A stretch of 64,000 bases of DNA from Pseudomonadota bacterium (GTDB taxonomy: Bacteria; Pseudomonadota; Alphaproteobacteria; Rhizobiales; Xanthobacteraceae). The notes under the pieces are model-generated. The model was not told where the DNA came from and searched no databases. It saw only the letters and a program-made list of their open reading frames with translations. Made by a program: the position numbers and the translations under genes. How positions within the stretch are numbered: position 1 is the first letter of the stretch; each line of letters opens with the position of its first letter. The DNA lies in the NCBI GenBank assembly GCA_023422775.1, contig JAFAGM010000014.1, positions 67,356-131,355 on the forward strand, in the 5' to 3' direction. This document shows positions 24,975-34,150 of the stretch, one piece after another.

Positions 24975-25730
24975 ATGGCATTGGTATTGGACTACACGAG
25001 CGCGAGCAGCAACCTTCCCGCGTTCCTCGACAACTGGGTCGACAACTTCGAGTATCGTGGCACCGGCGGCTTCAACGCCGTCAGGAACGTGTCGGACCAA
25101 TGGTACGCCGGAACGCGTATCGTGGGTGGCGTGGACAATGGAAAGTCGTCCGTGATCGTGAACGGAAATGACTTCAGCTACACGCCCGGTGTCGTCGATG
25201 GCACGGTCGATACGCTCACGCTGGGGAGCAATCTCGCCTACGTGTCATCCACCGATCAGTGGGTGCAGGATGAAGGCCTGTCGGTCAATTTTGCCGGCGC
25301 GACGCTGACGCCGGCTTTCGATGCTGCGATTGCCGACCTGTCGCAGAACGGCAGCCTGGATGGCCTCTACGGCTATTTCGCCGAGCAGGGGACCGTGCAG
25401 AACGGTACCGTCGGCAACGATGTCATGCTGAGCTTTGCCGGCGATGACACGTTCACCGGCAATCTCGGCGACGATACGTTCACCTTTGCCGACGGCTGGG
25501 CCGACGACATCATCACTGACTTCGGCACCGATGCCGGCAATAACGATGTCATCGACCTGCAGGGTGTGACCGGCATTTCGAACTATATCGATCTGTTCTT
25601 CAACCACAGCAACTGGTGGGACAACAGCGGCGTTCTCACCATCAGCGATGGCGCGAACACGCTCCAGCTCGATGGCTATGTCGGCACCGACATGGCCAGA
25701 CTGATTCTCTGCGGCAATATCGTGGTCTGA
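24975..25730 (+). CDS. HasA-like hemophore 2 with C-terminal serralysin-type secretion domain
   Basis: Second hemophore, 251 residues, aligning without gaps to the first over at least the first 84 residues: ASSNLPAFLDNWVDNFEYRG, SDQWYAGT, NDFSYTPG with Tyr69, TVDTLTLG, then DGLYGYFAEQGTVQNGT. The sequences have diverged strongly outside these anchors, so they are old paralogues. The C-terminal part has repeated GDDTFTGN/GDDTFTFADGWADDIITDF (about 155-185), a clearer RTX/serralysin motif than in copy 1, and a single Cys near the end. GAGGAGTTAAAG is the ribosome site. The exporter ATPase gene begins 9 bases after the stop. Confidence 0.82.
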   Translation: MALVLDYTSASSNLPAFLDNWVDNFEYRGTGGFNAVRNVSDQWYAGTRIVGGVDNGKSSVIVNGNDFSYTPGVVDGTVDTLTLGSNLAYVSSTDQWVQDEGLSVNFAGATLTPAFDAAIADLSQNGSLDGLYGYFAEQGTVQNGTVGNDVMLSFAGDDTFTGNLGDDTFTFADGWADDIITDFGTDAGNNDVIDLQGVTGISNYIDLFFNHSNWWDNSGVLTISDGANTLQLDGYVGTDMARLILCGNIVV

Positions 25731-25739
25731 GCGCGGTCC

Positions 25740-27590
25740 GTGCTCAAAATCCCGCATCGCAAGCCGTCGCAGCCTTTGGCTGCGGCGGTGGTGTCGCCAC
25801 TGCTACCGGCGCTTGCCGGGACTGCCGTGGTCAGCGGCGTGGTCAATATCCTGGCGCTGACGTCGCCGTTGTTCATGTTGCAGGTCTACGACCGCGTGCT
25901 GGCGAGCCGCAGCGTTTCCACGCTGGTCGGGCTGGCGGTGCTGGCCGCGGCTCTGTTCGCGTTTCAATCGATGCTGGATGTGATCCGTGGTCGTGTGCTG
26001 CTGCGGATCGGAGAGACCGTCGATCGCAAATTGTCCGGTCGCGTCCATGAGGCGATCGTCCGGCTGCCGCTCGAGGCCCGGCTGCCGGGCGACGGCCTGC
26101 AGCCGCTGCGTGATCTCGACAATGTTCGCGGCTTCCTGTCGGGGCAGGGACCCACGGCGCTGTTTGATTTGCCATGGATGCCGCTCTATCTCGGCATCTG
26201 CTTCCTGTTTCATTTCTGGATAGGAATTACCGCGCTTGTGGGCGCGATTGTGCTGGTGTCGCTCACGGTCATCACGGATGCGATGTCGCGCGGGCCGACG
26301 CGCGCGGCGATGCAGCATGGCATGGCGCGCAATGCGCTGATGGAGGCCGGCCGGCGCAATGCAGAAGCGGTCCGCGCCATGGGCCTTGGCGGCCGCATGG
26401 AGGCGCGCTGGCAAAAGGCGAACATGGAGTATCTCGGGGCCAACCGGCGTGTCGGCGATATCGCCGGCGGCCTCGGCGGCGTCTCCAGGTCGCTGCGGAT
26501 GATCCTGCAATCGGGCATGCTGGCGGTCGGCGCCTGTCTGGTCATCAGGCAGGAGACGAGCGCCGGCGTCATGATCGCGAGTTCCATCATGATGGGCCGC
26601 GCGCTGGCACCTGTCGATCTCGCAATTGCCAGCTGGAAGCCGTTCCTGATGGCGCGGCAGAGCTGGAGCCGGCTCGGGGAACTGTTCGCGCTGATGCCCG
26701 AGACGCGCGCGATCATGGCGCTGCCGAAGCCGGAGCGCGAGTTGCGTGCGGAAGCGATGAACGTCACGCCGCCCGGCGAGAAGAAGCCGACCCTTGCGGG
26801 CGTCAATTTTGTTCTGCCGGCGGGAAGCGCGCTTGCCATCATCGGCCCGAGCGGCAGTGGAAAATCCACGCTTGCGCGCGCGCTGGTCGGCGTCTGGGCA
26901 CCGGCAAGCGGCAAGGTCCGCATCGATGGCGCAGGCTTCGATCAATGGGACCGGGAAGAGCTGGGTCGCCACATCGGCTATCTGCCGCAAGGTGTCGAAC
27001 TGTTCGACGGCACCATCGCCGAGAACATCTCCCGGTTTGAGCCGGACGCCGATGCCGGCGCCATCGTCGCCGCGGCCAGGGCGGCGGGCGCGCACGATCT
27101 CATTGTTCGCTTTGAAAACGGCTATGAGACCCGGATCGGTGAGGCGGGTTCGGCCCTGTCGGCGGGGCAACGCCAGCGCATCGGCCTGGCTCGCGCACTC
27201 TATGGTGACCCGTTTCTCGTCGTGCTCGACGAGCCCAACGCGAATCTCGATGCGGAGGGCGAGAAGGCCGTCGTCCGGGCAATGACGTCGGTGCGTGAAC
27301 GCAAGGGCATCGTCGTCGTCGTTGCGCATCGCCCCAGCGCGCTCGGCGTGGTGGACCTCGTGGCTGTCGTCGAGGCGGGAAGGATGAAGGCATTCGGTCC
27401 ACGCGACGAGGTGCTGTCGCGCGCACTGAAAGGTGCAAATTCAGCGCCGGAGACCATGGCGACAGCCGCCGGCTACTCGGCCGGCTTCCGCACCACCGCT
27501 CCGTTCCGTGTTGTTGCGACCGCTGCCATGGAGCCGGCTGCAGGCAGATCGCCCGGCGAGCATACGGATGAAGCCGATGCCGGACGCTGA
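25740..27590 (+). CDS. type I secretion ABC transporter (HasD/PrtD family)
   Basis: Inner-membrane ATPase that exports the hemophores in one step to the medium. 616 residues from GTG 25740. The N-terminal membrane domain (about 20-300) opens with LLPALAGTAVVSGVVNILALT and SPLFMLQVYDRVLASRS, typical of PrtD-like exporters without a peptidase domain. The ATPase domain has Walker A GPSGSGKST (about 368), signature LSAGQRQRIGLARAL (about 472) and Walker B FLVVLDEPNANLD (about 491). The outer-membrane TolC partner is not in the window. Confidence 0.94.
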   Translation: MLKIPHRKPSQPLAAAVVSPLLPALAGTAVVSGVVNILALTSPLFMLQVYDRVLASRSVSTLVGLAVLAAALFAFQSMLDVIRGRVLLRIGETVDRKLSGRVHEAIVRLPLEARLPGDGLQPLRDLDNVRGFLSGQGPTALFDLPWMPLYLGICFLFHFWIGITALVGAIVLVSLTVITDAMSRGPTRAAMQHGMARNALMEAGRRNAEAVRAMGLGGRMEARWQKANMEYLGANRRVGDIAGGLGGVSRSLRMILQSGMLAVGACLVIRQETSAGVMIASSIMMGRALAPVDLAIASWKPFLMARQSWSRLGELFALMPETRAIMALPKPERELRAEAMNVTPPGEKKPTLAGVNFVLPAGSALAIIGPSGSGKSTLARALVGVWAPASGKVRIDGAGFDQWDREELGRHIGYLPQGVELFDGTIAENISRFEPDADAGAIVAAARAAGAHDLIVRFENGYETRIGEAGSALSAGQRQRIGLARALYGDPFLVVLDEPNANLDAEGEKAVVRAMTSVRERKGIVVVVAHRPSALGVVDLVAVVEAGRMKAFGPRDEVLSRALKGANSAPETMATAAGYSAGFRTTAPFRVVATAAMEPAAGRSPGEHTDEADAGR

Positions 27591-28887
27591 TCACGTCGTC
27601 CTCGCGCGCTCGATCCGGCAGCATCTCCTCGTAGGTGGTCTCGCAAGTCTTTTTCTCGTGGCAGGCATCGGCGGATGGGCGGCGGCAACAAATCTGGCCG
27701 GCGCCGTGGTCGCAACCGGGCATTTCGTCGTCGATTCCAATGTGAAGAAGGTGCAGCATCCAACCGGCGGCGTGGTTGGTGAGATCCTGGTGCGCGAGGG
27801 GCAGCGTGTCACGGCGGGTGACGTCGTGATGCGGCTGGATGCGACGCAGACGCGCGCCAATCTCGCGATCGTCACCAAGCGGCTGGACGAATTCGCGGCG
27901 CGGCGTGCGCGGTTGGAAGCGGAGCGCGATGAGGCGCCGGTGATTTCATTTCCCGGGGCGCTGATCGCGCGCTCAGGTGAGACCGATATGGCGCAGCTGA
28001 TGGCCGGTGAGCGAAAGCTGTTCGAGCTTCGCCGCGAAGCGCGTCTGGGCCAGAAGGCCCAGTTGCGCGAACGCATCCTTCAGTATGAGAAGGAAATACG
28101 TGGCCTGGTCTCCCAGGAAGACGCAAAGGTACGCGGCATCGCGTTGATTGAGCGCGAGCTCAAGGGTGTGCGGGACCTCTGGGAGAAGGGTCTCGTGCCG
28201 ATCCAGCGCATGATGGCGCTGGAACGCGAAGGCACCAATATGGACGGTGAGCGCGGCCGACTGGCTGCGGCGCAGGCCCAGTCCGGCGGAAAGATCGCGG
28301 AGACGCAGCTGCAGATCATCCAGATCGATCAGGACCTTCGCAGCGAAGTGGCCAACAGCCTGCGCGAGGTTGAAGCGCAAACGGCCGAGTACGTCGAACG
28401 AAAGGTTTCGGCCGAAGATCAGTTGAAGCGCATCGATCTTGTCGCGCCGCAAGGCGGTCTGGTCCACGAGCTTGCGGTTCATACGGTGGGCGGCGTGATT
28501 TCTCCGGCCGATACGATCATGTTGATCGTGCCTGATAGTGATCGGCTGGCGCTGGAAGCACAGATTCAGCCGCAGGATATCGACCAGATCCGGCCGGGAC
28601 AGCGAACGGTTTTACGCATGTCGGCCTTCAATCAGCGAACCACGCCCGAACTGAACGGCGAGGTCAGCCGCATAGCCGCAGATCTCACGTATGACCAAAA
28701 GAGCGGACTATCCTACTATGTCCTTCGCATCGCGGTGCCGCCGCAGGAACTGGCGCGCCTCGGCAAGCTCGCGCTGGTGCCGGGGATGCCGGCCGAAGCA
28801 TTCATTCAGACCGGCGAGCGAACGGTCATCTCCTATCTGGTCAAGCCGCTGAGGGATCAGATCAACCGCGCCTTTCGCGAGGAATGA
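27568..28887 (+). CDS. type I secretion membrane-fusion protein (HasE/PrtE, HlyD family)
   Basis: Periplasmic adaptor joining the exporter ATPase to TolC. 439 residues from ATG 27568, which overlaps the exporter gene by 23 bases; a second ATG follows at 27577. Membrane helix near residue 22-42, the conserved GHFVVDSNVKKVQHPTGGVV (about 52-71) and EGQRVTAGDVVMRLDATQT lipoyl-type segment, a coiled-coil hairpin to about 285, then a return lipoyl half (LVAPQGGLVHELAVHTVGG) and a beta domain. It is the last gene of the haem-uptake block. Confidence 0.94.
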   Translation: MKPMPDADHVVLARSIRQHLLVGGLASLFLVAGIGGWAAATNLAGAVVATGHFVVDSNVKKVQHPTGGVVGEILVREGQRVTAGDVVMRLDATQTRANLAIVTKRLDEFAARRARLEAERDEAPVISFPGALIARSGETDMAQLMAGERKLFELRREARLGQKAQLRERILQYEKEIRGLVSQEDAKVRGIALIERELKGVRDLWEKGLVPIQRMMALEREGTNMDGERGRLAAAQAQSGGKIAETQLQIIQIDQDLRSEVANSLREVEAQTAEYVERKVSAEDQLKRIDLVAPQGGLVHELAVHTVGGVISPADTIMLIVPDSDRLALEAQIQPQDIDQIRPGQRTVLRMSAFNQRTTPELNGEVSRIAADLTYDQKSGLSYYVLRIAVPPQELARLGKLALVPGMPAEAFIQTGERTVISYLVKPLRDQINRAFREE

Positions 28888-28972
28888 CGCGAGAGAACCG
28901 AGATCACAGGGCCTTCGGCCTGACCAACACCCGCCTGACCCAGCCCATCGCGGCGCAACAAAATACCATCGG

Positions 28973-29158
28973 CTCGCCGGCCGCGGCATCAAGGTCGGCG
29001 TGCAGCCGCAGATGCTGGAAGCGATGGGCCGGATGATCCCGCTCGGTCGCGGCGGCACGCCGGAGGAGGCGGCAGACGCGGTCTATCTGTTCTGCAGCCC
29101 GGAATCGAACTATACCAGCGGCCAGGTGATCGTCGCCGGCGGCGGACTGCTCATCTGA
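28973..29158 (+). pseudogene. C-terminal fragment of a short-chain dehydrogenase
   Basis: The frame ending at TGA 29156-29158 encodes LAGRGIKVGVQPQMLEAMGR, then PLGRGGTPEEAADAVYLFC and YTSGQVIVAGGG, the C-terminal third of an SDR. The catalytic and NAD-binding parts are absent; upstream sequence to 28888 is unrelated. The acyl-CoA dehydrogenase gene starts 13 bases later, so the intact SDR was probably its operon partner. The break lies at the right edge of the haem-uptake block. Confidence 0.7.
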
Positions 29159-29171
29159 TAGCGAGGCTCAC

Positions 29172-30317
29172 ATGCAATACCGCTCCTCCTGGATGACCGA
29201 GGAACTCGACGTCTTCCGCGACCAGTTCCGGAAATTCCTGGCGAAGGATCTGTTGCCGCATGCCGGGAAATGGCGGGAGCAGAAGATGGTCGACCGTTTC
29301 GCGTGGCGCGGACTTGGCGAGATGGGCGCGCTCCTGCCGAGCGTTCCCGAGGAATATGGCGGGTTGGGCGCGACCTTCGCCTATGATGCCGCGGTGCTCG
29401 AGGACATCGAAAGCACGGTGCCGGAGGTCACGACGGGCGTCTCCGTGCACAGCGCCATCGTCGCCCACTACATTCTCAACTACGGCTCCGAGGAGCAGAA
29501 GAAGCGCTGGCTGCCGAAGATGGCGTCCGGCGAGATGGTCGGCGCCGTCGCCATGACCGAGCCCGGAACCGGCTCGGACCTGCAAAGCGTCAAGACCACC
29601 GCGAAGAAGCAGGGCAATTCCTATGTCATCAACGGTCAGAAGACGTTCATCACGAACGGACAGGCCGCCGATCTCGTCATCGTGGTCGCGCGCACCGGTG
29701 AAGCCGGCGGCAAAGGCCTCTCGCTGATCGTGGTCGAGACCGCAGGCGCGGACGGCTATCGTCGCGGGCGCAACCTCGACAAGATCGGCCTGCACGCCTC
29801 CGATACGTCCGAACTGTTTTTCGACAATGTCGTGGTGCCGCCCGAGAATCTGCTCGGCAAGGAAGAAGGCCAGGGCTTTGTCCAGTTGATGCAGCAATTG
29901 CCGCAGGAGCGTCTCGCGCTCGCGGTCGGCGCCGTCGCCTCGATGGAGCGGGCGATCAAACTTACCACCGACTACACGAAAGAGCGCACAGCCTTCGGCA
30001 AGCCGCTGATGGACTTCCAGAACACCGCCTTCACGCTTGCCGAGCGCAAGACCGAAGCGATGATCGCGCGCGTCTTCGTCGACTGGTGCGTCGAGCGCCT
30101 CGTCGCGAGGGACCTCGACACCGTCACCGCTTCGATGGCGAAATACTGGTGCTCGGAAAAGCAGGTGCAGACCGCCGACGAATGCCTTCAGCTGTTTGGC
30201 GGCTACGGCTACATGCAGGAATATCCGATCTCGCGGATGTTCGTCGATTCGCGGATCCAGAAGATCTACGGCGGCACCAACGAGATCATGAAGCTGTTGA
30301 TCGCTCGTTCGTTGTAA
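29172..30317 (+). CDS. acyl-CoA dehydrogenase
   Basis: FAD enzyme introducing the alpha-beta double bond in acyl-CoA. 381 residues, normal family length. Signature MTEPGTGSDLQSVKTTA (about 127-143), KTFITNGQAADL (about 158) and the C-terminal QLFGGYGYMQEYPISRMFVD followed by IYGGTNEIMK, with the catalytic-type Glu in GGTNE. Chain length of the substrate cannot be told. It directly follows the broken SDR. Confidence 0.93.
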   Translation: MQYRSSWMTEELDVFRDQFRKFLAKDLLPHAGKWREQKMVDRFAWRGLGEMGALLPSVPEEYGGLGATFAYDAAVLEDIESTVPEVTTGVSVHSAIVAHYILNYGSEEQKKRWLPKMASGEMVGAVAMTEPGTGSDLQSVKTTAKKQGNSYVINGQKTFITNGQAADLVIVVARTGEAGGKGLSLIVVETAGADGYRRGRNLDKIGLHASDTSELFFDNVVVPPENLLGKEEGQGFVQLMQQLPQERLALAVGAVASMERAIKLTTDYTKERTAFGKPLMDFQNTAFTLAERKTEAMIARVFVDWCVERLVARDLDTVTASMAKYWCSEKQVQTADECLQLFGGYGYMQEYPISRMFVDSRIQKIYGGTNEIMKLLIARSL

Positions 30318-30385
30318 GCGGTGCCCGCGATCGCGGTCTCTCGTTTGCCATCCGGTGCGGACGTTGGCGAGCGCAAGGGCGCAGC

Positions 30386-30625
30386 TCAGTCGAAATGCAC
30401 TCCGACGCGGTAGTCTCTGCGCCAGACGACGCGGCACGGAAGCCGCAACCGGTCATCCGGGATGATCAACGTGAATTCATCGGGGATGCGAAGATAGTCG
30501 GAAAACTCCAGCGCTGCGCCGGTGCTGGATATGTCGCGAATGGTGCACGGATACTTGTCGCCGCCATAGTCGATCTTGGCGGGCTTCATAATTTTAACGC
30601 GTGGTGCAACCCGGGTTTCAACCAC
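30386..30625 (-). CDS. PilZ-domain protein
   Basis: 79 residues consisting of one PilZ domain, a c-di-GMP-binding fold. It starts with RVAPRVKIMKPAKI (the basic RxxxR-type motif near residue 5) and has the second motif DISSTGAAL near residue 32 with a hydrophobic VVWRRDYRVGVHF end. Standing alone between convergent and unrelated genes; its partner is unknown. Confidence 0.85.
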   Translation of the reverse strand: MVETRVAPRVKIMKPAKIDYGGDKYPCTIRDISSTGAALEFSDYLRIPDEFTLIIPDDRLRLPCRVVWRRDYRVGVHFD

Positions 30626-31287
30626 TGCAACATTCCTGATCCAAATGCTGCTGATGGTAGCAAGGTGGCGTTAACGCTCTCCTAAGGGCGCAGCCTAGAG
30701 AATCACTGTGGAATGCGGCAACCGGGCCGATAGCTGCGATCTTCAGAAGAAAAAGAACGCGGTAAAGCAGGCAAAAAACGAAACGGTCAGCCATGTCGCC
30801 GGAAAGGCATTACGGCGTGGAGGCGGCTTCCTGGGCGCACTGGCCCGCGTGCAATTGTCGTTGGCGGGAGCTTGTCCTGCCTTGAGAAACACTTCGGCGA
30901 TCCTTGGCGACTGACACATGGGCACGATAGCGTCCTCCAGAAAAACAACGCCACGGTATGCGCAATGGCAAGCAACCCCATTACGCCCCAAGCACGATGA
31001 TACAGATCAATCGGTAAACAGTACTGATCGAACTGAAGATCCCGGCTCGCGCAATCTAACCTCGATTCGTGCTGCCGTGCCCAGCACTCCCGTCACAAAT
31101 GTACGCTACCGTCAGCAGACCTGACCTATCTCTGATGCATCTGCTTTTGTCCAAAGCTGCTTGGCGCAGCGCGACAGAGCGACTACCGTTGATCGGAGCG
31201 CGGCCGGCATCGAAGCTTCAATGATCTGGATCGTTTTCCGGCGCCGCCCGGTAGTGCAATCGACGCGGTTGTGTGGAGGTCGCCAGG
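30626..31287. other. long region without a well-supported gene
   Basis: 662 bases of lower coding character between the PilZ gene and the gene at 31288. A small minus-strand frame within it is listed separately. Nothing else was recognised on either strand. Confidence 0.5.
30743..30919 (-). CDS. possible small protein with C-terminal hydrophobic segment
   Basis: A 58-residue frame beginning MCQSPRIAEVFLKAG, containing APANDN and ending in a hydrophobic TWLTVSFFACFTAFFFF. The ANDN motif recurs in small proteins of Bradyrhizobium as I remember them, and the end could be a tail anchor. The ribosome site (GGAGG) lies about 14 bases from the ATG, rather far. An overlapping plus-strand frame at 30708-30914 is the alternative. 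Weak call. Confidence 0.3.
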   Translation of the reverse strand: MCQSPRIAEVFLKAGQAPANDNCTRASAPRKPPPRRNAFPATWLTVSFFACFTAFFFF

Positions 31288-31686
31288 GTGTTTTTTGATG
31301 CGACGGAAAGAATTGTGCGCACCTTGCCGGTGATTGCGGTGGCAACGCTTGGCGCGTCGTGCAGAACCGACAATCAAATTGCTACCGGCCAGGCCACCCC
31401 CGCTATCTACGCGAGCGAAATGAGCACACGCGAAGATTGCCTGCACCGGGAGGTCGCTCGACTCCTGGAACCAAGGGGAAGCCCTCCGGCAAGCCTTCAT
31501 GATATCGCCGCGACCGCCACGCGCTTTTGCAGCGAACCGATAAGAGCGAGGTTCCAGAAAGCTTCGGTCTCCACCCAGGACGTGCAGGTCCTCGCAAAGG
31601 AGGATCAGGCCAGAACCGAACAGCGCGCCTTCGCGATTGGCCTGGAGTTGCGCGAGAGCAGGAAAGCCCCAGTGGCGGGCCATTAG
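31288..31686 (+). CDS. hypothetical protein with N-terminal export-type segment
   Basis: 132 residues, not recognised. GTG 31288 is chosen because GGAGG (31275-31279) lies 8 bases upstream. A hydrophobic segment VRTLPVIAVATLGASC (about 10-25) could be a signal peptide; the Cys resembles a lipobox but Gly at -3 makes it poor. The rest is polar with two further cysteines (EDCLHRE, TRFCSEP). It is convergent with the SDR gene at 31688. Confidence 0.5.
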   Translation: MFFDATERIVRTLPVIAVATLGASCRTDNQIATGQATPAIYASEMSTREDCLHREVARLLEPRGSPPASLHDIAATATRFCSEPIRARFQKASVSTQDVQVLAKEDQARTEQRAFAIGLELRESRKAPVAGH

Positions 31687-31687
31687 A

Positions 31688-32512
31688 TCACCCCGCCCAA
31701 CACTGTCCGCCGCCGTCCACCCGCAGCACCTGGCCGGACACGAACGCGCCGAGCGGACCCGCGAACACCTCGACGACGCGCGCGACTTCGTCGACGGTGG
31801 CGATGCGGTCGAGCGTGCCGGTTTCGACCATCCGGTTCTGGTCCACTGCCCGTGTGCCCATGAACCGGCCGGTTCGGGTGTCGCCGGGCGCGATGCAATT
31901 CACCGTGATGTCGTAGGGCCGAAGCTGATCGGCGAGGCAGCGCGTGTAATGGGTCATGCCGGCCTTGGCGACCGCGTAGATCGAGCCGCTGGTGCGGCCC
32001 TTGAACGCCGCGACCGAGCCGATGGTGACGATGCGGCCCTGACGCCGCGGCATCATTTCCCTTGCCACCGCCTGGCATGTCAGGATCGTGCTGAGCAGGT
32101 TGCGATCCAGCACCGCGCGCACGTCTTCTTCGCGTATGCCGACGGCATCGTTCGGATCGGGCTTGCCGCCCTTGGCGGCGATGTCGCCGCCGGCATTGTG
32201 GACGAAAATGTCGATCGGTCCGAGTTCTTTTGTCGCCGTCTCGACGACGCGCGCGATGTCGGCGCTGTCGGTGAGATCGCCGAGGGCACGGATGGTTCGC
32301 ACGCCGTGCGTGCTGGCTACTTCCGCCGCGACCGCGGTCAGCGTCGATCCTTCGCCATACTCCGCCGGTCCGTTCTCGCGCATGCCATGCAGCACGACAT
32401 TGGCGCCGAGGCTGGCGAGCCGCTCGGCGAACGCCCGGCCAAGCCCGCGGCCCGCGCCGGTGACCAGTGCCACCTTGCCCTGCAGCGCTCGCGCGGCGTC
32501 GTGTGATGCCAT
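31688..32512 (-). CDS. short-chain dehydrogenase/reductase
   Basis: NAD(P)-dependent oxidoreductase, 274 residues from ATG 32512 with AGGAGA upstream. Cofactor motif TGAGRGLG near residue 19, NAG motif VHNAGGD near 110, active-site Ser in IGSVAAFKG and YAVAK (Tyr/Lys) near 177, and C-terminal VSGQVLRVDGGGQC. Divergent from the aldehyde dehydrogenase gene at 32700. Substrate unknown. Confidence 0.92.
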   Translation of the reverse strand: MASHDAARALQGKVALVTGAGRGLGRAFAERLASLGANVVLHGMRENGPAEYGEGSTLTAVAAEVASTHGVRTIRALGDLTDSADIARVVETATKELGPIDIFVHNAGGDIAAKGGKPDPNDAVGIREEDVRAVLDRNLLSTILTCQAVAREMMPRRQGRIVTIGSVAAFKGRTSGSIYAVAKAGMTHYTRCLADQLRPYDITVNCIAPGDTRTGRFMGTRAVDQNRMVETGTLDRIATVDEVARVVEVFAGPLGAFVSGQVLRVDGGGQCWAG

Positions 32513-32699
32513 GATGTCTTCTCCTGATTTGAGAGGTGTGTGGTCCGGTAGATCGAGGCCGACGGCGGGCGCCCGCACGGATCGCAGGGGCGCACAGAAT
32601 TGAATCAGCTTTGCAATTCGGTCAAGCTTGCATCATATAGGCGCCGGAATATCTGCCCCGCCGTTTGGCGGCAACAACAGCGCTCAGGGAGCAAGTCTC

Positions 32700-34136
32700 G
32701 TGGCATATTCGAATACTCAACTGTTCATCGACGGCAAGTGGCGTCCGAGCCAGTCGGGCAGGACCATCGCCGTACTCAATCCGGCGACCGAGGAAACCAT
32801 CGGCACGGTTTCGCATGCCGACCGCGCCGACCTCGACGAGGCGCTGGAGGCGGCCGCGAAAGGCTTCAAGGTCTGGCGCGCCATAGCTCCGTTCGACCGC
32901 TGCAGGATCATGCGCAAGGCGGCGGCGATCATGCGCGAGCGCAACGACGAGATCGCGCCGCTGCTGACGATGGAGCAGGGCAAGACGCTGGCCGAGGCCA
33001 GGATCGAAGCCATGGCCGCGGCCGACGTCATCGAATGGTTCGCCGAGGAAGCCAAGCGTGCCTATGGCCGCGTCATCCCGGCGCGCGGCCCCGGCATCTA
33101 CCAGATCTCGGTCAGGGAGCCGGTCGGTCCGGTCGCTGCCTTCACGCCGTGGAATTTCCCGATCAACCAGGTCGTTCGCAAGCTCTCCGCAGGCCTTGCG
33201 GCGGGCTGCTCGATCATCGTCAAGGCGCCTGAGGAAACCCCGGCGTCTCCGGCGCAGCTGATCAAGGCTTTTGCCGACGCGGGCGTGCCTGATGGCGTGA
33301 TCAACCTGGTCTATGGCGTTCCAGCCGAGATCTCGGAGTATCTCATTCCGCACCCGGTGATCCGAAAAATTTCCTTCACCGGTTCGACCAGTGTCGGCAA
33401 GCAGCTTTCGGCGCTCGCCGGCCTGCACATGAAGCGCGCCACCATGGAGCTCGGCGGCCATGCGCCGGCGATCGTGTTCAAGGACGCGGACGTCTCGTCG
33501 GCGGCGAAGATCCTGGCGGCAGCGAAGTACCGCAATGCCGGGCAGGTCTGCATTTCGCCGACGCGCATGCTGGTGCAGGACGACGTGTTCCGCGAGTTCG
33601 TCGACAAGTTCGTCGAGGGCGCCAAGTCGATGAAGGTCGGCAACGGCATGGACCCGGATTCGAAGATGGGATCGCTCGCCAATCCGCGCCGTGTCACCGC
33701 CATCGAGGGCATGGTGCAGGATGCAGTCGGCAAGGGCGCCAAGCTCGAGACCGGCGGCCACCGCGTTGGCAACAAGGGCTACTTCTTCGAGCCGACGGTG
33801 GTCAGCGACGTGCCGAAGGATGCGCGCGCCATGAACGAGGAGCCGTTCGGCCCGCTGGCGCTGATCTCGCGGTTCTCGACCTTCGACGAGGTCGCCGAGG
33901 AAGCCAACCGTTTGCCCTTTGGTCTGGCGTCCTACGCCTTCACCAGTTCGACCAAGACCGCGACCGCGATCGGCGCCGCGATCGAGGCCGGCATGGTCTC
34001 GATCAACAGCTTTGGTCTGGCTTTGCCTGAAGTGCCGTTCGGCGGCGTCAAGGATTCCGGCTACGGCTCGGAAGGCGGCACCGAGGCGATGGAAGGCTAC
34101 TTCAACACCAAGTTCATCACCCAGACCGGGGTGTGA
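32700..34136 (+). CDS. NAD(P)-dependent aldehyde dehydrogenase, succinate-semialdehyde type
   Basis: 478 residues from GTG 32700, with CAGGGAG as ribosome site. The order of motifs is that of class 1/2 aldehyde dehydrogenases: [14 protein letters not shown] near residue 147, GSTSVGK near 225, catalytic Glu in MELGGHAPA near 249 and the catalytic Cys in [11 protein letters not shown] near 283, then EEPFGPLA and the end [14 protein letters not shown]. The closest family by memory is GabD-like succinate-semialdehyde dehydrogenase, but related aldehydes are possible. Confidence 0.88.
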   Translation: MAYSNTQLFIDGKWRPSQSGRTIAVLNPATEETIGTVSHADRADLDEALEAAAKGFKVWRAIAPFDRCRIMRKAAAIMRERNDEIAPLLTMEQGKTLAEARIEAMAAADVIEWFAEEAKRAYGRVIPARGPGIYQISVREPVGPVAAFTPWNFPINQVVRKLSAGLAAGCSIIVKAPEETPASPAQLIKAFADAGVPDGVINLVYGVPAEISEYLIPHPVIRKISFTGSTSVGKQLSALAGLHMKRATMELGGHAPAIVFKDADVSSAAKILAAAKYRNAGQVCISPTRMLVQDDVFREFVDKFVEGAKSMKVGNGMDPDSKMGSLANPRRVTAIEGMVQDAVGKGAKLETGGHRVGNKGYFFEPTVVSDVPKDARAMNEEPFGPLALISRFSTFDEVAEEANRLPFGLASYAFTSSTKTATAIGAAIEAGMVSINSFGLALPEVPFGGVKDSGYGSEGGTEAMEGYFNTKFITQTGV

Positions 34137-34150
34137 ACTCGCCTCTCCCG

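Noticed and set aside
25803..27329. 508-residue open frame on the minus strand
   Set aside because: Opposite the type I exporter gene with intact Walker motifs on the plus strand.
29151..30437. 428-residue open frame on the minus strand
   Set aside because: Opposite the acyl-CoA dehydrogenase gene.
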